Source of the DNA: Hymenolepis diminuta
Taxonomy: Eukaryota; Platyhelminthes; Cestoda; Cyclophyllidea; Hymenolepididae
Direction of reading: 5' to 3'
Length of the DNA: 64,000 nucleotides
Assembly: GCA_900708905.1 (NCBI GenBank)
Contig: CAADRB010000032.1
Coordinates: 429,427 to 493,426 of the forward strand
Both the position numbers and the translations under genes were made by a program. This document shows positions 48,401 through 60,820 of this stretch, in pieces; the stretch's first letter is position 1; the number at the start of each line of letters is the position of its first letter. The notes beneath the pieces are model-generated. The model was not told the DNA's origin and made no database searches. It saw only the letters and a list, made by a program, of their open reading frames with translations.

Positions 48401-51400
48401 GGAGATATCTCTAAGCCTTATTTGATCAGCCTTCTAAAATAGTTTTACTGACGCAATTTAGTGCTGTTCTACATCCTCTAATGGATACGTTTGAAGTCAT
48501 TAGTTAATCAAATTTGCATACTACGAAGTTATTGCTTTTCATTCCGGATAAGAATTCCTCCGAGACTATGGTTCACGGATTGTAATAGTGCAGTAGAATT
48601 GGTTAAATTTTTAGTTCTGATAATCTTGTTTTACTAAGGACGACTTTAAAACTTGCTTAATGTGACTTATCTTGTGCATGTTTTGACCCTTAACAATGAG
48701 TATTATCTTTATATAGGCTTGTGAACCAACTTCTATCTTGTCTCTTATAAGTAAGTTGCCATTTCCTGCAGCTATAAACATTTGCTCCCTTTAAACCGAC
48801 AAGCTAATCAAGTAAGCATAATCAAGTTATTTATCATATAGAACTTGAGTTATATTTCTTTCTCCTGGCATTCTGTATATAATTAGGGTTTGGCACAACT
48901 ATTAATCTTCTACATGTTGCATTAAAATTCTTGATTCCATGATTTATGCTGCTTATTTATTATATCAATGTCTTTGCAATATTTTCACAATCCTAATGAG
49001 TTTCATAGATTGCAGCCTTTGCGGATCTCAGACACGCTCATTCATGAATTGTGTTATATGTATGGAATGAGAATGTTGGAGATTTAAACCACCAGACTTC
49101 CATAATAATGGGTAGCAACCCCTTTTAGTTTTCGTGCTGCTTAAAGAGTTATTATTAAGTCGATTAAATCCAAAGATTATTCGCACCATTCCAGATGAGT
49201 ACCTTAACCGCCACGCCTTCATTTATTGATTCCTAATTATCTCCATTTCTGTATTCATGTCATTTGGTTGAACATGACATCATGTGATTGAATTTGAACT
49301 CTGACAGATCAGGTAGGGTGATAAATGCATGCCAAAACAGGTATGGAAATGCATTTACAATGTATCTTGTCTCTTATTGTAGTTTCCTCTTATTAATGTC
49401 TACGAATTAAGGGGTGGCTGTGTTTAAAATTTTAATCAATTTACTATATTCATTTGAGTTTCAAAATGCGCTAGTTTCGAACACTTGTGCGTCTGTAAAA
49501 ATATCGATTTCTTCATGGTGTCTACAATTTCACTTCTCACCTCTTTTCGTCAAAAATTATTTGATAAATAATTTTTAGTAATATGCATGATATTATCTTG
49601 TCGTGTTTAGCCCCATTTTTCCATTATTGTGACTTCTGTCTCATTGCTTTTATGCATTAGGGTATTCTACGTCGTTGTCATTAGTTATGGCCATCAGCTC
49701 AAACAGAATGAAAAGTGAGCGACAGTAGATGAGAGATTTCCTCACATTGTCTATATTTAGAGGGATATACACCGGGTGGGAGTACGGTTAATAATTGAAA
49801 CTCAGAACTGATTTTTGATTATTTCCAGTATCATAAATTGGTTGTGAGCAGTTTTTGTGCCTTCGTCAAACAATCAGAACAACACATAGCCTCAAATAAC
49901 CTAAGTTCTACATTTTATTATTCCTGCCTTCTAGCAGTTTTTATACAGAGAATGAAAATCTAATTTTACATAGTTGCTATTGTACTCAATTGAAGTACCA
50001 TTGATTGATTTATCTGGGCATCTGTATACATTTTAGAAATTCTTGATAGGCAAAATCCGACCCCAAAATTTATAGTTTCACAAGCCGCTTTCCTCATTCC
50101 ACGGGAATATAGGATTTCGATTGTTACCTGGAGGTGCGTTACTGCATAATAGGTGGTCATTCCTGTCTCGAATTTCGCCCATTTTCCTTTTGTGGGTTTT
50201 CCGATAAACAGTCACAGGCTTCATCCTAATGCTTCACGTTTCACGCCTTTTGGTGACTGTCTTAGTAGAGGACGTAATGTATTGGGAACTACATACAAAA
50301 ATCCAGAAGACTCTGAAGAGAACACGCTTGGCCTACTTCATATAGCTTTATATTTTGTCAATTACAACTAATAAGATGGACAAACTAGATACTTTTGAGG
50401 ATAGTCATGCTCAACTCACCGTGTCTCGAAGGGAGGTTATCAGATAATTTTTCTGCCTGACTTATTTACAAAAAGGTGTGCCGAAACTATATCCTTTGGG
50501 CTAAATTTAGTTGTTTTATGAGAATCTAATAATCTATGATCTTATACAGATCATATAGGATGAGCATGGAATGTTTTGACAGTGTAACGCTAACGATGTA
50601 GGAGGTGCTAATACATGAGATCCAATGGAAAAATTCAGTACTGCCAGCGCGGAAACCTCATCATACGTTGACGAATACAATATGCAATAATATTCCTAAC
50701 CTCTCCGATTTATAATATAAAAAATCACATATTTTCACCCTTAGGAGGGGTCGGATAAGGCACTCAAACATAAGTTAAGGCGAGGTAATAGAACATAAAT
50801 GGGAGAAGTCTGAGCATCTAAAGAGTCTTCCAAAATTTCATCTCCAGTAACTTTATTTCTTAGATGTACTTCTCTGCTCCACGGTTTATTGTTCAAATTT
50901 CAGAGTTTGTCCGCTGATTTCTTGAGTAATTGCATGTTCGCAAAATCAAGAAATTTTATATGAATTTATGTATTTGACCAACCACTTTCGGTGCTGTTAA
51001 GGTACTATGGTCTAGCATGTTTTTTATATCCTCAGAGCTCACTATAGATCGCTTTCCATTCCGATATTGTGTCGTTAAGTTTGCCTTCCATTTACTTTTT
51101 AACTTTGACCCTTAAAGGAGACTGGCTGTATTAATAACATAAAGGAGTGTATTTCTACCGTGTATGTTGGGACATCTTTCACTCGGTGCCAGTATTTTAA
51201 TTCATCACACCCTTTTTTTTATTTATTTTAGTTGACTCAAAGGGAAAAGGAATTAGAGGCCCTTATAGAAAGGTAAGCTTTCTATGATTCTCTTTTAATT
51301 TATTTGTTTTTAAATACACAGAACTGTCCTTTTACTTGAACATGCAGCACAATGTAAAATTAGACTTTGTACCGGTAGTAGGATCTCACGTTATCAGTGA

Positions 51401-53860
51401 GTTTCTGTGTAAGAGAGGTGATATAATTTCTGCGCTAACCACTTCCGCGCATATGTAAGTGTTCTTTTTTCGTCCACTACACGTTAGTTAGACGCGGAAA
51501 TACAAATGTTTTGGAGTAGTAAAAAAGTGGTTGGAATACAATTTCATTCTAAATGGAGTATTTCCGGTTCTGGTTTACCTTTGCAGGGAATAGCAAGTGC
51601 TTATTTTGAATTTATATTTTATTAGATTTAAATAAACGATTAAAAAATTTACAGATCTCTTACTGGCACCATATGAGTTGAAAACACGTTCTTTAAAAAA
51701 CCCTTTTTCAATTACTTTACTGTTTTCTCCAAAGTGGAAGCTACTACTATTAAATTTTACAGAAGGTCATTTATGCAAACAGAAAGAGTAATTAAGTCAT
51801 TAACTATATAAGATTAGTTAATATGGTTTATTGATCAATGAAAAACCTCTTAAATCCCTAAATCGCTGATATTTTCGACTATTTTATCCATAGACATAAG
51901 TAGCAGTCAGTAGTACTTACGGGAGCCGGACCAACATAGGCTAGGCTCTTACAAAACTAAAGATCTTCCTAGAGGTTAATGGGAAAAATTAGGATTTATC
52001 AAATCGGAAGTCAAACATGTGAGTGGTACTATACACCAATAAAAGAGTAAGAGGAAAACAGAATTACGAAAAGGTATTTGAAGATGGAAAGGGGAAGAAG
52101 ATGCATCACGGCCAAGTGAATGGAAACTGGGTTATAACAAAGAGGCCAAATTACGACACATTATTGATCATGTCCGATGAATACCCAATAAAAGCCTCCT
52201 CTGGTAGTTAGGATTGAACAGAGATATGAGTCTGTGTCCGATGGAATTTTTGGGACGCATGAAGAAAATATTTCCTTCGGAAATTCTACCATTTTCTATA
52301 ATGGATATGTTGCTCTCTCCCTATGAGGAGTAGACATAACTCCTAGATCAGTGGCGATAAAAATTACTAAAATGGCTTGTGATATATAATGCGGTAGTAG
52401 CGGGTTAATCCCAGGGGCGAGCATAAAAATTTACTAATCGATAATCAAGTACACAATGTATCCTGTGCACTTATCTAAGGTACATCAAAAACGAAAGAAT
52501 CGGTTTCAGAAGCGTATTGAGACATACAAGCATGACTCATTAGCCCCGAGTACGTAAGCTGGCTCACTCATGAACTGAAAGTGGCCTCAATTTTTGCCAC
52601 TCTCTTATCGATCCTCTAATAAATCCAGGTAAGCAAAGAGCCTCGATATGAATTATGTTGAAAGCCTTATTAAAAGATTTATCCAATCCTGTCACATTAA
52701 GTATTCATGAGGAGTGGATAAGCAAACATATTACTGTATAAGGGTGACTAACTTTATTATGGATCTACCCATTGTGTCTTAGCCTTGCCTAGCTTTTAGG
52801 AACTTGTTTAATCCGGGGCTCTAAATCTTAGCCTATACCAGATAATCACACTGTTGCTATGATGGGGATGTTATGACCCACTACCTAATCGTATGCAATT
52901 TTTGATGCGGGCTTCCTTCGACATGTCCATTGTGTGAATTTGATTTAGTCAAATAAGCTAAATAAAACTGGTTTCATTTTTTGTGGACGCCAAAATTAAA
53001 ACAACTCTTTTTTTGAGATATAAATAACTAGCTCCAATTTTTCTGTATACGTCTCCCAAATTATTTTGCTTTCTCATGATAAAGTTCCTACGCTTTGACT
53101 CCGTTTTTGGGTAAAATTTAGTTTTTCCTTGACGACTGTTCATTCAAGGACTGAACACTTTAAGTGTGTTCTGTTAAATTAATGAATCCGATATCACTCG
53201 ATATTTTTCGATGTTTTTTTTCTGGAATATTTTTGTTAATAAATAAAACGGAGTTGATAGTTACATTCTAATGATAATTTCAACCGTTCTTGGTCAAATT
53301 CAATCAGGTTCTGTTATCCCCAAATAGATCAAGCTTAAAGTAGCTTGAAAACTATTATGTGCTCGTAAACCTATTTGTACACTATAGGATTTATGCTCTG
53401 GTTCTCTAATAGGATAAGTATTTTTGGAAATCTAATTCTAAGTGATCATGAAGTTAAAATTGTTCTGTAGCTATATCTTACCTCTTATTATCTCTGTATA
53501 TCTTATTTGCACGCCTCCAATATTTCTGTCACTTTGGATTTGATTCTCGGTTAAAGAATGGTAAGTGATATTTTTATATTTATAACGGTTTCTCTTAAGA
53601 ATGGGTCAAAAAGTAGGGAAACCAGTGCTAGAATGTGAGTTGTCATCCTAATTCATTTTCTCATGTGACACAAATGTAGGGTGACCTTGCACTAACCCAT
53701 TAATAGTAGGTGTCTTGAGACAAATTTGAATACTTTATCATCATCGCCTCAATACTTTTTCTGCTTTATTTACCCTGTAAGACTCCTCGGCATGAGTCAC
53801 TCCTTGCCGGACGCTAAAATAACCATGGAAACGGGTTCTTCAGAAGGCGTTCTGCGGCAG
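30490..53860 (+). CDS. Coiled-coil protein of unknown function, at least 10 small exons over 23 kb
   Basis: Exons seen: 30490-30600, 30692-30822, 31170-31277, one ending at 32776 (start 32721 or 32750), 32843-32958, 34577-34664, 35112-35153, 39666-39746, 51232-51272 and 53782-53860. Apart from the 31277/32776 join, where phases disagree and a mini-exon may be missing, every junction keeps frame. The start is MDEEDDDVHDTC, then a basic stretch (SKISRFRKKFRS). Heptad-rich helices follow: IRVQYLIDTNRLLRADVAHL, CQYLEEEIESLKKERAQL, RQVTLQRDLMNSCQLEAENA, LSKLSSERDALVSV and LTQREKELEALIER, and the last sure exon ends EGVLRQ. This suggests a cytoskeletal, centrosomal or scaffold protein, but I do not recognise the family. 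Introns after 32958 and 39746 begin GC, not GT. A possible last exon (57137-57235, ending at a TGA) fits in phase but is unproven. Confidence 0.7.
35827..36165 (+). pseudogene. Integrase C-terminus remnant of a Ty3/gypsy pol
   Basis: Frame 35827-36075 ends with CHDAVCKPLQPIYDVPFPV. After one in-frame TGA (36073-36075) it continues GERAFTILRSGK and VPVDHVRLAYLD. This matches the GPY/F-type integrase tail of gypsy elements (RxDAVRxPLQPPYxGPFxVLxRGxKxFTI...VSxDRLKPAYL), with the GPF motif here read as DVPF. It lies in an intron of the coiled-coil gene. Reverse transcriptase and the integrase core are not recognisable upstream. The copy is broken. Confidence 0.65.
36520..37025 (+). mobile_element. 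LTR, family A-related, joined to gag at its 3' side
   Basis: The 3' part (about 36830-37025) resembles the family A LTRs in block order (CTTGTGTTCTAC, TTGTTAGCTGTAAGC, ending ACTCCTACA). Immediately after come AAT and TGGTGACTCTG, a primer-binding-site-like motif similar to the one at 25261-25247. The 5' boundary is uncertain; 36520 assumes a length like the 503-bp copies, and a TG at 36682 is an alternative. It lies between a pol 3' end and a gag 5' end. Confidence 0.55.
37065..37500 (+). pseudogene. gag fragment downstream of the 37-kb LTR
   Basis: The start is MVSEGTRTSSLQVSQINPA in one frame. In another frame, LKAKPIESVAEMANNIIENA (about 37317-37376) matches the gag segment that reads L...SL.ELA.MADKIM in related elements. 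A frameshift separates the two parts. The fragment stops near 37500, with no further gag or pol and no 3' LTR recognised. Confidence 0.55.
39750..51225. other. 11.5-kb intron of the coiled-coil gene
   Basis: No additional exon of the host gene could be assigned with confidence. Frames such as 41338-41643 (plus), 41809-42081 (plus) and 47357-47725 (minus, 122 codons, hydrophilic) have no recognisable domain. Degenerate tRNA-like repeats lie near 42480-42570 and 45590-45670. The rest is AT-rich sequence. Confidence 0.5.
45590..45680 (-). repeat. Degenerate tRNA-derived SINE-like copy C
   Basis: On minus: CAGCACTTAACGCACCTCTC, then TAAGTCAGGGCTCACGAGCT and a TTGGTGCACACAC tail. The AAGTCAGxGxTCACGAG block matches copies A and B. 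Boundaries are approximate. Confidence 0.4.
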
Positions 53861-56800
53861 GTGATTTATTTACTTATTTTCTAACATTTCTTTTAAAATT
53901 TTATCTCTCATTAACTTCTAGTTATGACTCATGCGACCTAGAAAAGGCCAATTGAATTTTACCCAGCTGGGCATTTTCTACCACTGAGTAAGGTTTACGC
54001 ATTTTGGTAGTTTTGTTTCGAAAGTTCAAACTATATGTTTTTGCCGTATTTGTGAAAAATTTATGGATTTGGTATAAGTTTAAATTAATGCCGTGCATAC
54101 TTATTCCGTCATCTCAGGACGTCCTAATTGTGCTAACTGCTAATATTCACTTTTATATTAAAATTTTGATGCACTTTATTCCGCTACTATTTAATTCATT
54201 TTCATGATTATAATCAAGACTTTAATCACGAATAGGTAATAGATAATTTCTTTTGAGTCATTTTCTGGGTTCGCACTTCAATTACTAAGTTTTTTCTGAG
54301 ATTTAATCTCTAGATTGTGTCTGTACTGATAGTGGGACCGTCTTTAAGTGCAATTTCTTCTGGTGATCCCCCTTGTTTATCAGACAGTTAATGTGAATGA
54401 CTGTCAAAAGTTATAGCTTGAAGCACTTACTGTCTTTATTTAAGAGAAAAAGCGTTCTACTAACCTGCTACGGTGGAGATCTTGATCAGCAGATATATTG
54501 GATTCCAAAATTTGTGTGAAACTATCGATCCTGAGAAACTCGCATCCTATTTCCCCCATTTTAGCAAGAAATAACTACTGAGGTTGATTATTTCAACCTC
54601 TAGTTTACATGTCGACGTATATGACACCAATCCCAACATATTGAGAAATTTCTGTTTAGACATCTTAATAGAATCTTTTAACTGTCGAAATTTAATTATT
54701 TAAAAAAAGATGTTCGCACCAAATATTTCTCACTTACCTTTATGAAATGTTGACAGTTTATTAGAGAATGCAACTCCAAATGTGTACAATTTGTTTAATC
54801 GTAACATGATTTCCCATTTTTCTATTGATATTCATGAACTCATATTGAAGAGAAGTGTTTCGTGACTGTGTATACTTTAATGAATGAAAAAACGTGAGGA
54901 AATTTTCGCTAAGTCAAATTTTAATGGTCTGCTGAATGCCAAGAATTCTTTTATAATCGTGTATTACTATGCACTATTTTGGGAAGAATTGAGTTGATTG
55001 TTTGTTTGAACGTTTTACGCATAGTTATTTTCCTACGTTTAAGTAGTAGAACAATTTCAAAACCCATTACCGATGATGATAAAGAACCTTTAAGAGAATA
55101 TATTTTGATTCTCAGATTTTGCTTTTTTGGATTGTGCAACTTTCGCCATAAATTGATATTTAAGTTGATTCTTATGTTTGTTTCAATTTTTCGTTTGGTT
55201 GTGTCGGGCTCTATATTTTATCGAGGGTGAGTAAATGTTGAGATAAGTGCATGTTTAGTTTCAAAACCCGTTGGCAAATTCTATGTAACAAGAATGTTAT
55301 GTGGAAACATGGTGATGCTCATAATAAGCAATACTAAGTAATTGATGGAACGTTTATGGATACTTTCGTCTAGCTATAGTTCCTGATGTCGGGATCCTTC
55401 GATGACCATTCAGTGTGTAAAATACCCGGTTATTATATTAGAATACTTCAACTAAACACGACTTCAGAGTATGAGTGTTGGTAAAGTTTGCCTTTGATTG
55501 AGCATGATAATTTATTAAGTGGTTTCTGTTTGGGATACGAGATAGCTCACTTCAACTCCGTCATGAAATGAGCGATTGCCAATGTGGTCTGCAAAACTGA
55601 TAAGATCTATACAATAATTTTATACAGCTAGTGAGCTCCGTTATGTTTAAGTAATGTACGTTAGTATCATCCCGCTTTCTCGGGCTTTGGAAAAACTGAA
55701 TTGGCAGGACCAACTATCTTAATAATCTAATCGGTATATGAGCAATGAACATTTTGAATTTAAATATTTCAGTAATCCGAGGGCAGAATGATAAGGTTTG
55801 AAATCTCGCCTATACTATTGACATTTTCCCAATCCCTTCTATCCTTTTTCGACCTAACTGTTACCTGACTTCCGTTTCTTTGCTACAATTAAAATTGTAA
55901 ACCTTGTTGCTTTATCATGTTAGATTATACACGCCACTTTTGTTGAAAATGATAGTTAGGGTGGTTTCGAAATTCTAATTCTATGGATAACAGGTGATGA
56001 AATGATCTTTGAATGAAGACTTTTATTGAGAAACTTGAACGATGCTGGAATAATCTTGGAAAGGTTATGGATCATGAACAATGATTCACCTACCACTTTT
56101 CACTTCCTCCTATTTTCTCATACCATGAGCACAGTGATAAATAATTCGGTGAAAAGATTGTGGCTGCGTTTTGGCACAATTAATAAATCGTTATTTCCCC
56201 TCTAAGTACTATTAACATACCGAAATTAACAAATTTGGATTTATTTTAGACAAAGAAATAAACATTTCAAGGAAATTGAGTCTGCATCTTATCAAGGTTT
56301 TTCATGTTCTGTGGATGGGAAGATCAGATGCCTATTATGCTTCATTTTATTCGTTATTACATTGTTAATTTGTCCACAAAATGACTTATTTTATTATCTG
56401 AGGAGAATGTACTCATGGTACACGACTTTCTGTCTTTTATTCTCTATATTTGGGTGAGACCAGTATATTACTATTAATCGGTTGCTAATTTTTTCCCACT
56501 TAGTTACTATGATGATTTAATTAGTGACTTATGACATGGTGATGCTGTTGGCTTCGTCATCAAAAGATACTCCACAAATGAAAATCAAACGGACATTTCA
56601 AAGACAAGAAGAAATGTTACTAGAATAACATATTAGCAACTATGCATAAAAATGCAGAAGACTCTAGAGCGAGCACATTTTGACCTAATCACATCTTAGT
56701 ATATTGTTCCAACTACGACTGTTTAAATGGAAAAGTGTGACTTTCAACAAAGGAGGGAAGTCAGGCATGCTCAAGTCACCTTGTGGCTCGACATTGATGA

Positions 56801-57885
56801 CATGGATGCCACAAAACTTGATCAATGTCAATAGACGGGAGGCTAAATTGAAGCCTAAATGTTTACGTAATGGCCAATGAGGCGCCAAATGGAGGAAGTA
56901 TTACATTTGAACAGTTATGGAATGTAATGTTTACATACTAAGAGGGATATAGTACGTTTCAGAATTTCACTGACGAAGATGTAGCGAATTGTTCACTCTT
57001 ATTTTTTTGTTAATTTTCACCTTGGCCAGATTTGTACTTTATGCTCGCTAAAATGAATTGCTTAATTGCACTTTGATCAATGAGTTTACCTCACCTAAAC
57101 GCGTTTATCATTTTGTCTCCACATACTTCCTCCCAGCTTCTCCCCTATTGGCATCTCAGGGACTGGTTATCGACTTTCAAGTACTCCATACTGTCCTTTA
57201 CTCACGATTTTGAAGTTAAAGCAAAACGGAAGTGAGAAGGAATTCTGTCATCCTCTTGAAGTTGTAGTGCAAGTTTTCTTTTTTTCTGCGATGAATATTG
57301 ACTAATCATTGTGGAAAAGCTATCCACCATGTAATATTACTGATTACGCTATATTTCCTTAATTGCTGTTCTTTTACACGACCTCTCCTCGGTATGCTGT
57401 CCTTTATCAAGTGAAAATAATTTGAAAATCATCTCTTAAAGAGGCTAGTCATTAAGGATCTTTTACGAGTGAGAAATTTTTATTTACTGTCCGTCTTTAC
57501 ACTAACTTTCATATGAATGGATGGCCATCCTACTTCATGCCTTCTGATAAGATCGATTTATTGTTGGAGCATTGTACAATGCTGCACATTCTTCCAGCTC
57601 AAGATATAATCCCTTCTACATCCATAAACGCGAGTTAAAAGTTGGCTTAGGGATAAAACGAAGTATACATTTGCTGCACACAAATTGGGCACCCATAAGC
57701 AGAAAAAATCAATTTTCACAAAAGAGCCGCGAAGAAATTAGATTGGAGCGACACGAAATGGTGGGGGTTCTGTAACTCACACGGGAATGCCTAAAGTGGG
57801 ATGTGCAGGATGTGAGGAGGGAATCGAAATATCAAGAATAGGTTCACAGCCAAAAAACCTAGATAGAAGAGATAAAGACTACACA
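53861..57885. other. Probable 3' part or downstream region of the coiled-coil gene
   Basis: AT-rich, no recognised domain. A phase-compatible candidate terminal exon is 57137-57235 (after TCCTCCCAG, reading LLPYWHLRDW and closing KAKRK before TGA), but composition alone cannot confirm it. The frame at 54979-55230 is hydrophobic and unsupported. Confidence 0.4.
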
Positions 57886-57890
57886 CAGAG

Positions 57891-60820
57891 TTAGCAGCAA
57901 AACTCTTTTGGAGGAGGGAGGACAAGATCATTAGGATCAAAACTACTGCTTCCGGCACTTTGAGATGTTGTCGTTGGAGGGGTATTGGCAGACATTGCAG
58001 AGAAGGATCGTAGATAAGCGCTAGGACTCGGATCTAAGTGAGGAACCCTTCTAGTAGCTCTGTAGTCCTCCTCCCGTGGGCCACCATTCATAGATAGTGG
58101 ACGGGAATTGTCTGTGAAGGTTCGACAGCTTCGATCTCGTCTGCGACGTCCGGATGAGGATTCAGAGCCACGCCGTTTGGGAGAGGAATAGTGTGGAAGA
58201 AATCTAAGGGGTGGCTGATGTACTGATTGAATCGGGCGACCGGATATGGCTGAACTTGAGTAACCATATTGAGGTCCTTGACGCAGTGATGGGCCCATTG
58301 TACTGATACTCCCGAAATAGGTATTTAAGCTGGGTGTATTTACCCCTATGTCCTACAAAGTAAAACAAGACAATAGTTTATATATTCATTGTTTAATTTA
58401 GATCAGTTAATTTAAAACGGATTTTGGTTGGAAATCGATAACGAAGAAATTTAAAATTTCAATTTAATTTCGTAATTTTCTCATTGGGTGAGACATATAC
58501 ACACAATTTTTTATTAAAATAATTGAGTGTGAAAACGATAAACAGAACCCCCAGTAATTTAAATGTCACAGAAAGTTGCTCTCATTCTAGGCCTAAATAA
58601 AGGGTGAGCCAAGTTCCCCGACTTTTATTTCAAAAGAGAGCCCTTTGTGTGCGTTTCACCCAGTTGTTCGCCTCAGCCCAAGCGTTGGGTTAGGATACAA
58701 ATTTCATCCCAAAAAAGTTAATGTTTTTTAATGCGCGACGGATCGCTACCCATTAACTTCCCACAGTCTCGTGGGTCTGAGACAAACACTATCCACCATT
58801 AAGCCATAAATTTCCCCTCTTCTTCTCCGCATTGACAATAGATATTGAATTACGGTTACCACTTGAAATGAAATTTTGTCCTAAACGGCTTGAAAATAAC
58901 TCGTGTATAAAGTGGTAAAGTTTTGTACATTAAAAGAAACGTCTTGAGTACCGCCTTGATTATTGTTTTAATCAAAAATTAATGATTGGGTCGAAGGAGG
59001 TAAAATGGATGACAAGGGATAATTCTACTATTGGAAAGAACAATTTGAAAGGAATTATTAAACAGATAGAAAATGAACAAAAACATGAGTTCGACAAAAA
59101 CGATTCCCACTTGAAGTGAACGATTTCAGCAAATGAATTTGAATGTCCAGGAATCGAATATATTTGTCATATAAAAGTCAGCTCTTTTTCGAGTAAGAAG
59201 GAAATAAGGGCCTAAATTGTAAGTAAAATTTATATCAACTCTGTTGGAAAAAATTGAATCACCTAATCTTTTAAAATTCGATAGTTTTAAATGCGTCCTT
59301 ACTTCTACTTTCGTAAAAAGCTTACCTAAAATTGAAAAAATAAAGAATGAGTGAAAAATCTTCCCTCATGAAAACCGTCAGCTCTGTAATCGTTACCCAA
59401 TTACAATCAAAACTAAGCTCTACTTAAAAATTTCCACCTATGAACCACTCCTAAGACTAACAGCAACAGATACACTTTTACTATTCAAGTCAAGACCTTA
59501 TATTTCACTTTCTTGAGATTGTACTTTTCGACTTTCTTCATCTAATTTGTATTTTAGCAAACATTTTAACTGGTAATATTTATTTTGATCGAAATATATA
59601 AATAAATATTACATTTGGTAAAAGAATGCCCACGTTGGAATATAGATTCTTTAAATTACGTTGCCTCTACTGTTCATTAAAAGTTCAAATCTTGTGAAAG
59701 ACGTCGAATGTATGATCAAGTAGTTAAATGATTGTGGGTGAATGAGAATGATTTCCTTTTCGATGGACTTTATCTCGTGTTCAAACAGTGAGGAATATTT
59801 GCTTATCTCCTTAGCACTACTATATAGATTTCAAAATCCAAAAGTAAATAAAACAGAAAAATTTCTTCATTAAAATGCACAGACTACTGACAGTCATACC
59901 ATTAGTTTGAATTCTAGAATACTGTGATAAATAAATAACGCTTTTCAACCAGATTCAACAAAACAAGTTTCCTTCTATTTGACTGCTTGCTGGTTTAGAC
60001 ATCCGCCCTATTGCAAGTTATGGAAATGAGTTAGATAAGGGCGTGGTCTAGTCTGGCTCCCGGGAACAGGGTAATACCCTCTTGGTTCACACTGAGAAAT
60101 TGGCAAAAGCTCCTATGGTTTGTGTAACGCCCCGCCTAATCGTCGTTGGCTATGAGGCTATGAGTAATCACTTCATGAGGGGTCGGGGTTTGCGACCAAC
60201 GCCCCAAAACAATGATTGGATAATTACCTCATCGCTTTGGGCGTTACTCAACTCAACGCGTTGCGTAGAGACCGCTGAGGGAGTTATGTATGCGTCCATG
60301 ATAATCCAATAAAAGGCGATGACTAAGTCGGCCAACGCTATGACCAAACCCAATCAACTCAAACTCAGTTCAGTTATCCTCCCATACGCTCCCGCTATTT
60401 TTATATTTATTGCTGGCACTATGTGCCCGATTAGTCCATTAGTCCAGTCACTCATTCGCAGGCGTATTTCAGCTATTAAATTATGTATTATTTTATAATA
60501 GCTAATGGGAGGTGACTGAAACGCTTTCGCGCTCTATTTTGACGACAAAATTTACTTCATACACAACGTGAAATGATAGAGGATGATGGAAATTACCTGT
60601 GTGAACGAGTTTACTGTGTGCGATTTCGGAATTTGCCGGAGGGTTCCCTTGCCGCCACCGCCCTGAGTGGTCTCTGAATGCTTAGAATTGGGGAATTTGT
60701 TGCGAATTCTGTAATCTGCTGCTGTGTGGACCCGTGGAATTGGCTCTCGATTGTTAGTACTATGAGGTGATGTCATTCGAGGACTGGTTTGACCCCCCGA
60801 TTGGCTGCCAAATGGTTCAT
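57891..60820 (-). CDS. C-terminal two exons of a Ser/Pro/Arg-rich protein (partial)
   Basis: The penultimate exon is 60820-60597, entering two bases into a codon after ATATTCCAG and leaving in phase 0 at CACAG|GTAATT. The last exon is 58352-57891, after CTTTGTAG. They encode about 74 and 153 residues in one frame. The sequence is low-complexity and probably disordered: a Gly run near KHSETTQGGGGKGTLRQIP, then YGYSSS, SSPKRRGSESSSGRRRRDRS (potential basophilic kinase sites) and TTTSQSAGSSS, ending LPPPKEFCC at the stop. The terminal CC could be a lipidation site, but this is not a standard CaaX box. Upstream exons must lie further along minus, possibly beyond the window. The family is not recognised. 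The 2.2-kb intron carries a GC-rich repeat. Confidence 0.65.
60036..60110 (+). repeat. tRNA-like repeat head (Glu/Asp-type box A)
   Basis: GGCGTGGTCTAGTCTGG resembles the box A region of tRNA-Glu/Asp. About 41 nt after its start, TTGGTTCACACTG resembles box B, close to tRNA spacing. Pairing of the acceptor ends is not evident, so a tRNA-derived SINE head or pseudogene is more likely than a functional tRNA. Confidence 0.4.
60111..60500. repeat. GC-richer island, probable mobile-element body
   Basis: This segment has a visibly higher GC content than its flanks and several near-repeated strings (GGGGTCGGGG, GACCAACGCC, GGCCAACGC). TGTAACGCCCCGCC at 60123 resembles the start of some Ty3/gypsy LTRs and TCCAATAAAAG (about 60305) a polyadenylation signal. 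No target duplication or defined 3' end could be found, so class is unresolved: SINE body or solo LTR. Confidence 0.35.

Noticed and set aside
49170..49225. tRNA-Ser-like 5' half on minus (GGCGTGGCGGTTAAGG)
   Set aside because: No box B and no matching 3' acceptor strand at tRNA distance.
57572..57775. 67-codon plus frame as the last exon of the coiled-coil gene
   Set aside because: From the nearby acceptor the required phase hits a stop after three codons; 57137-57235 fits better, and even that is unproven.
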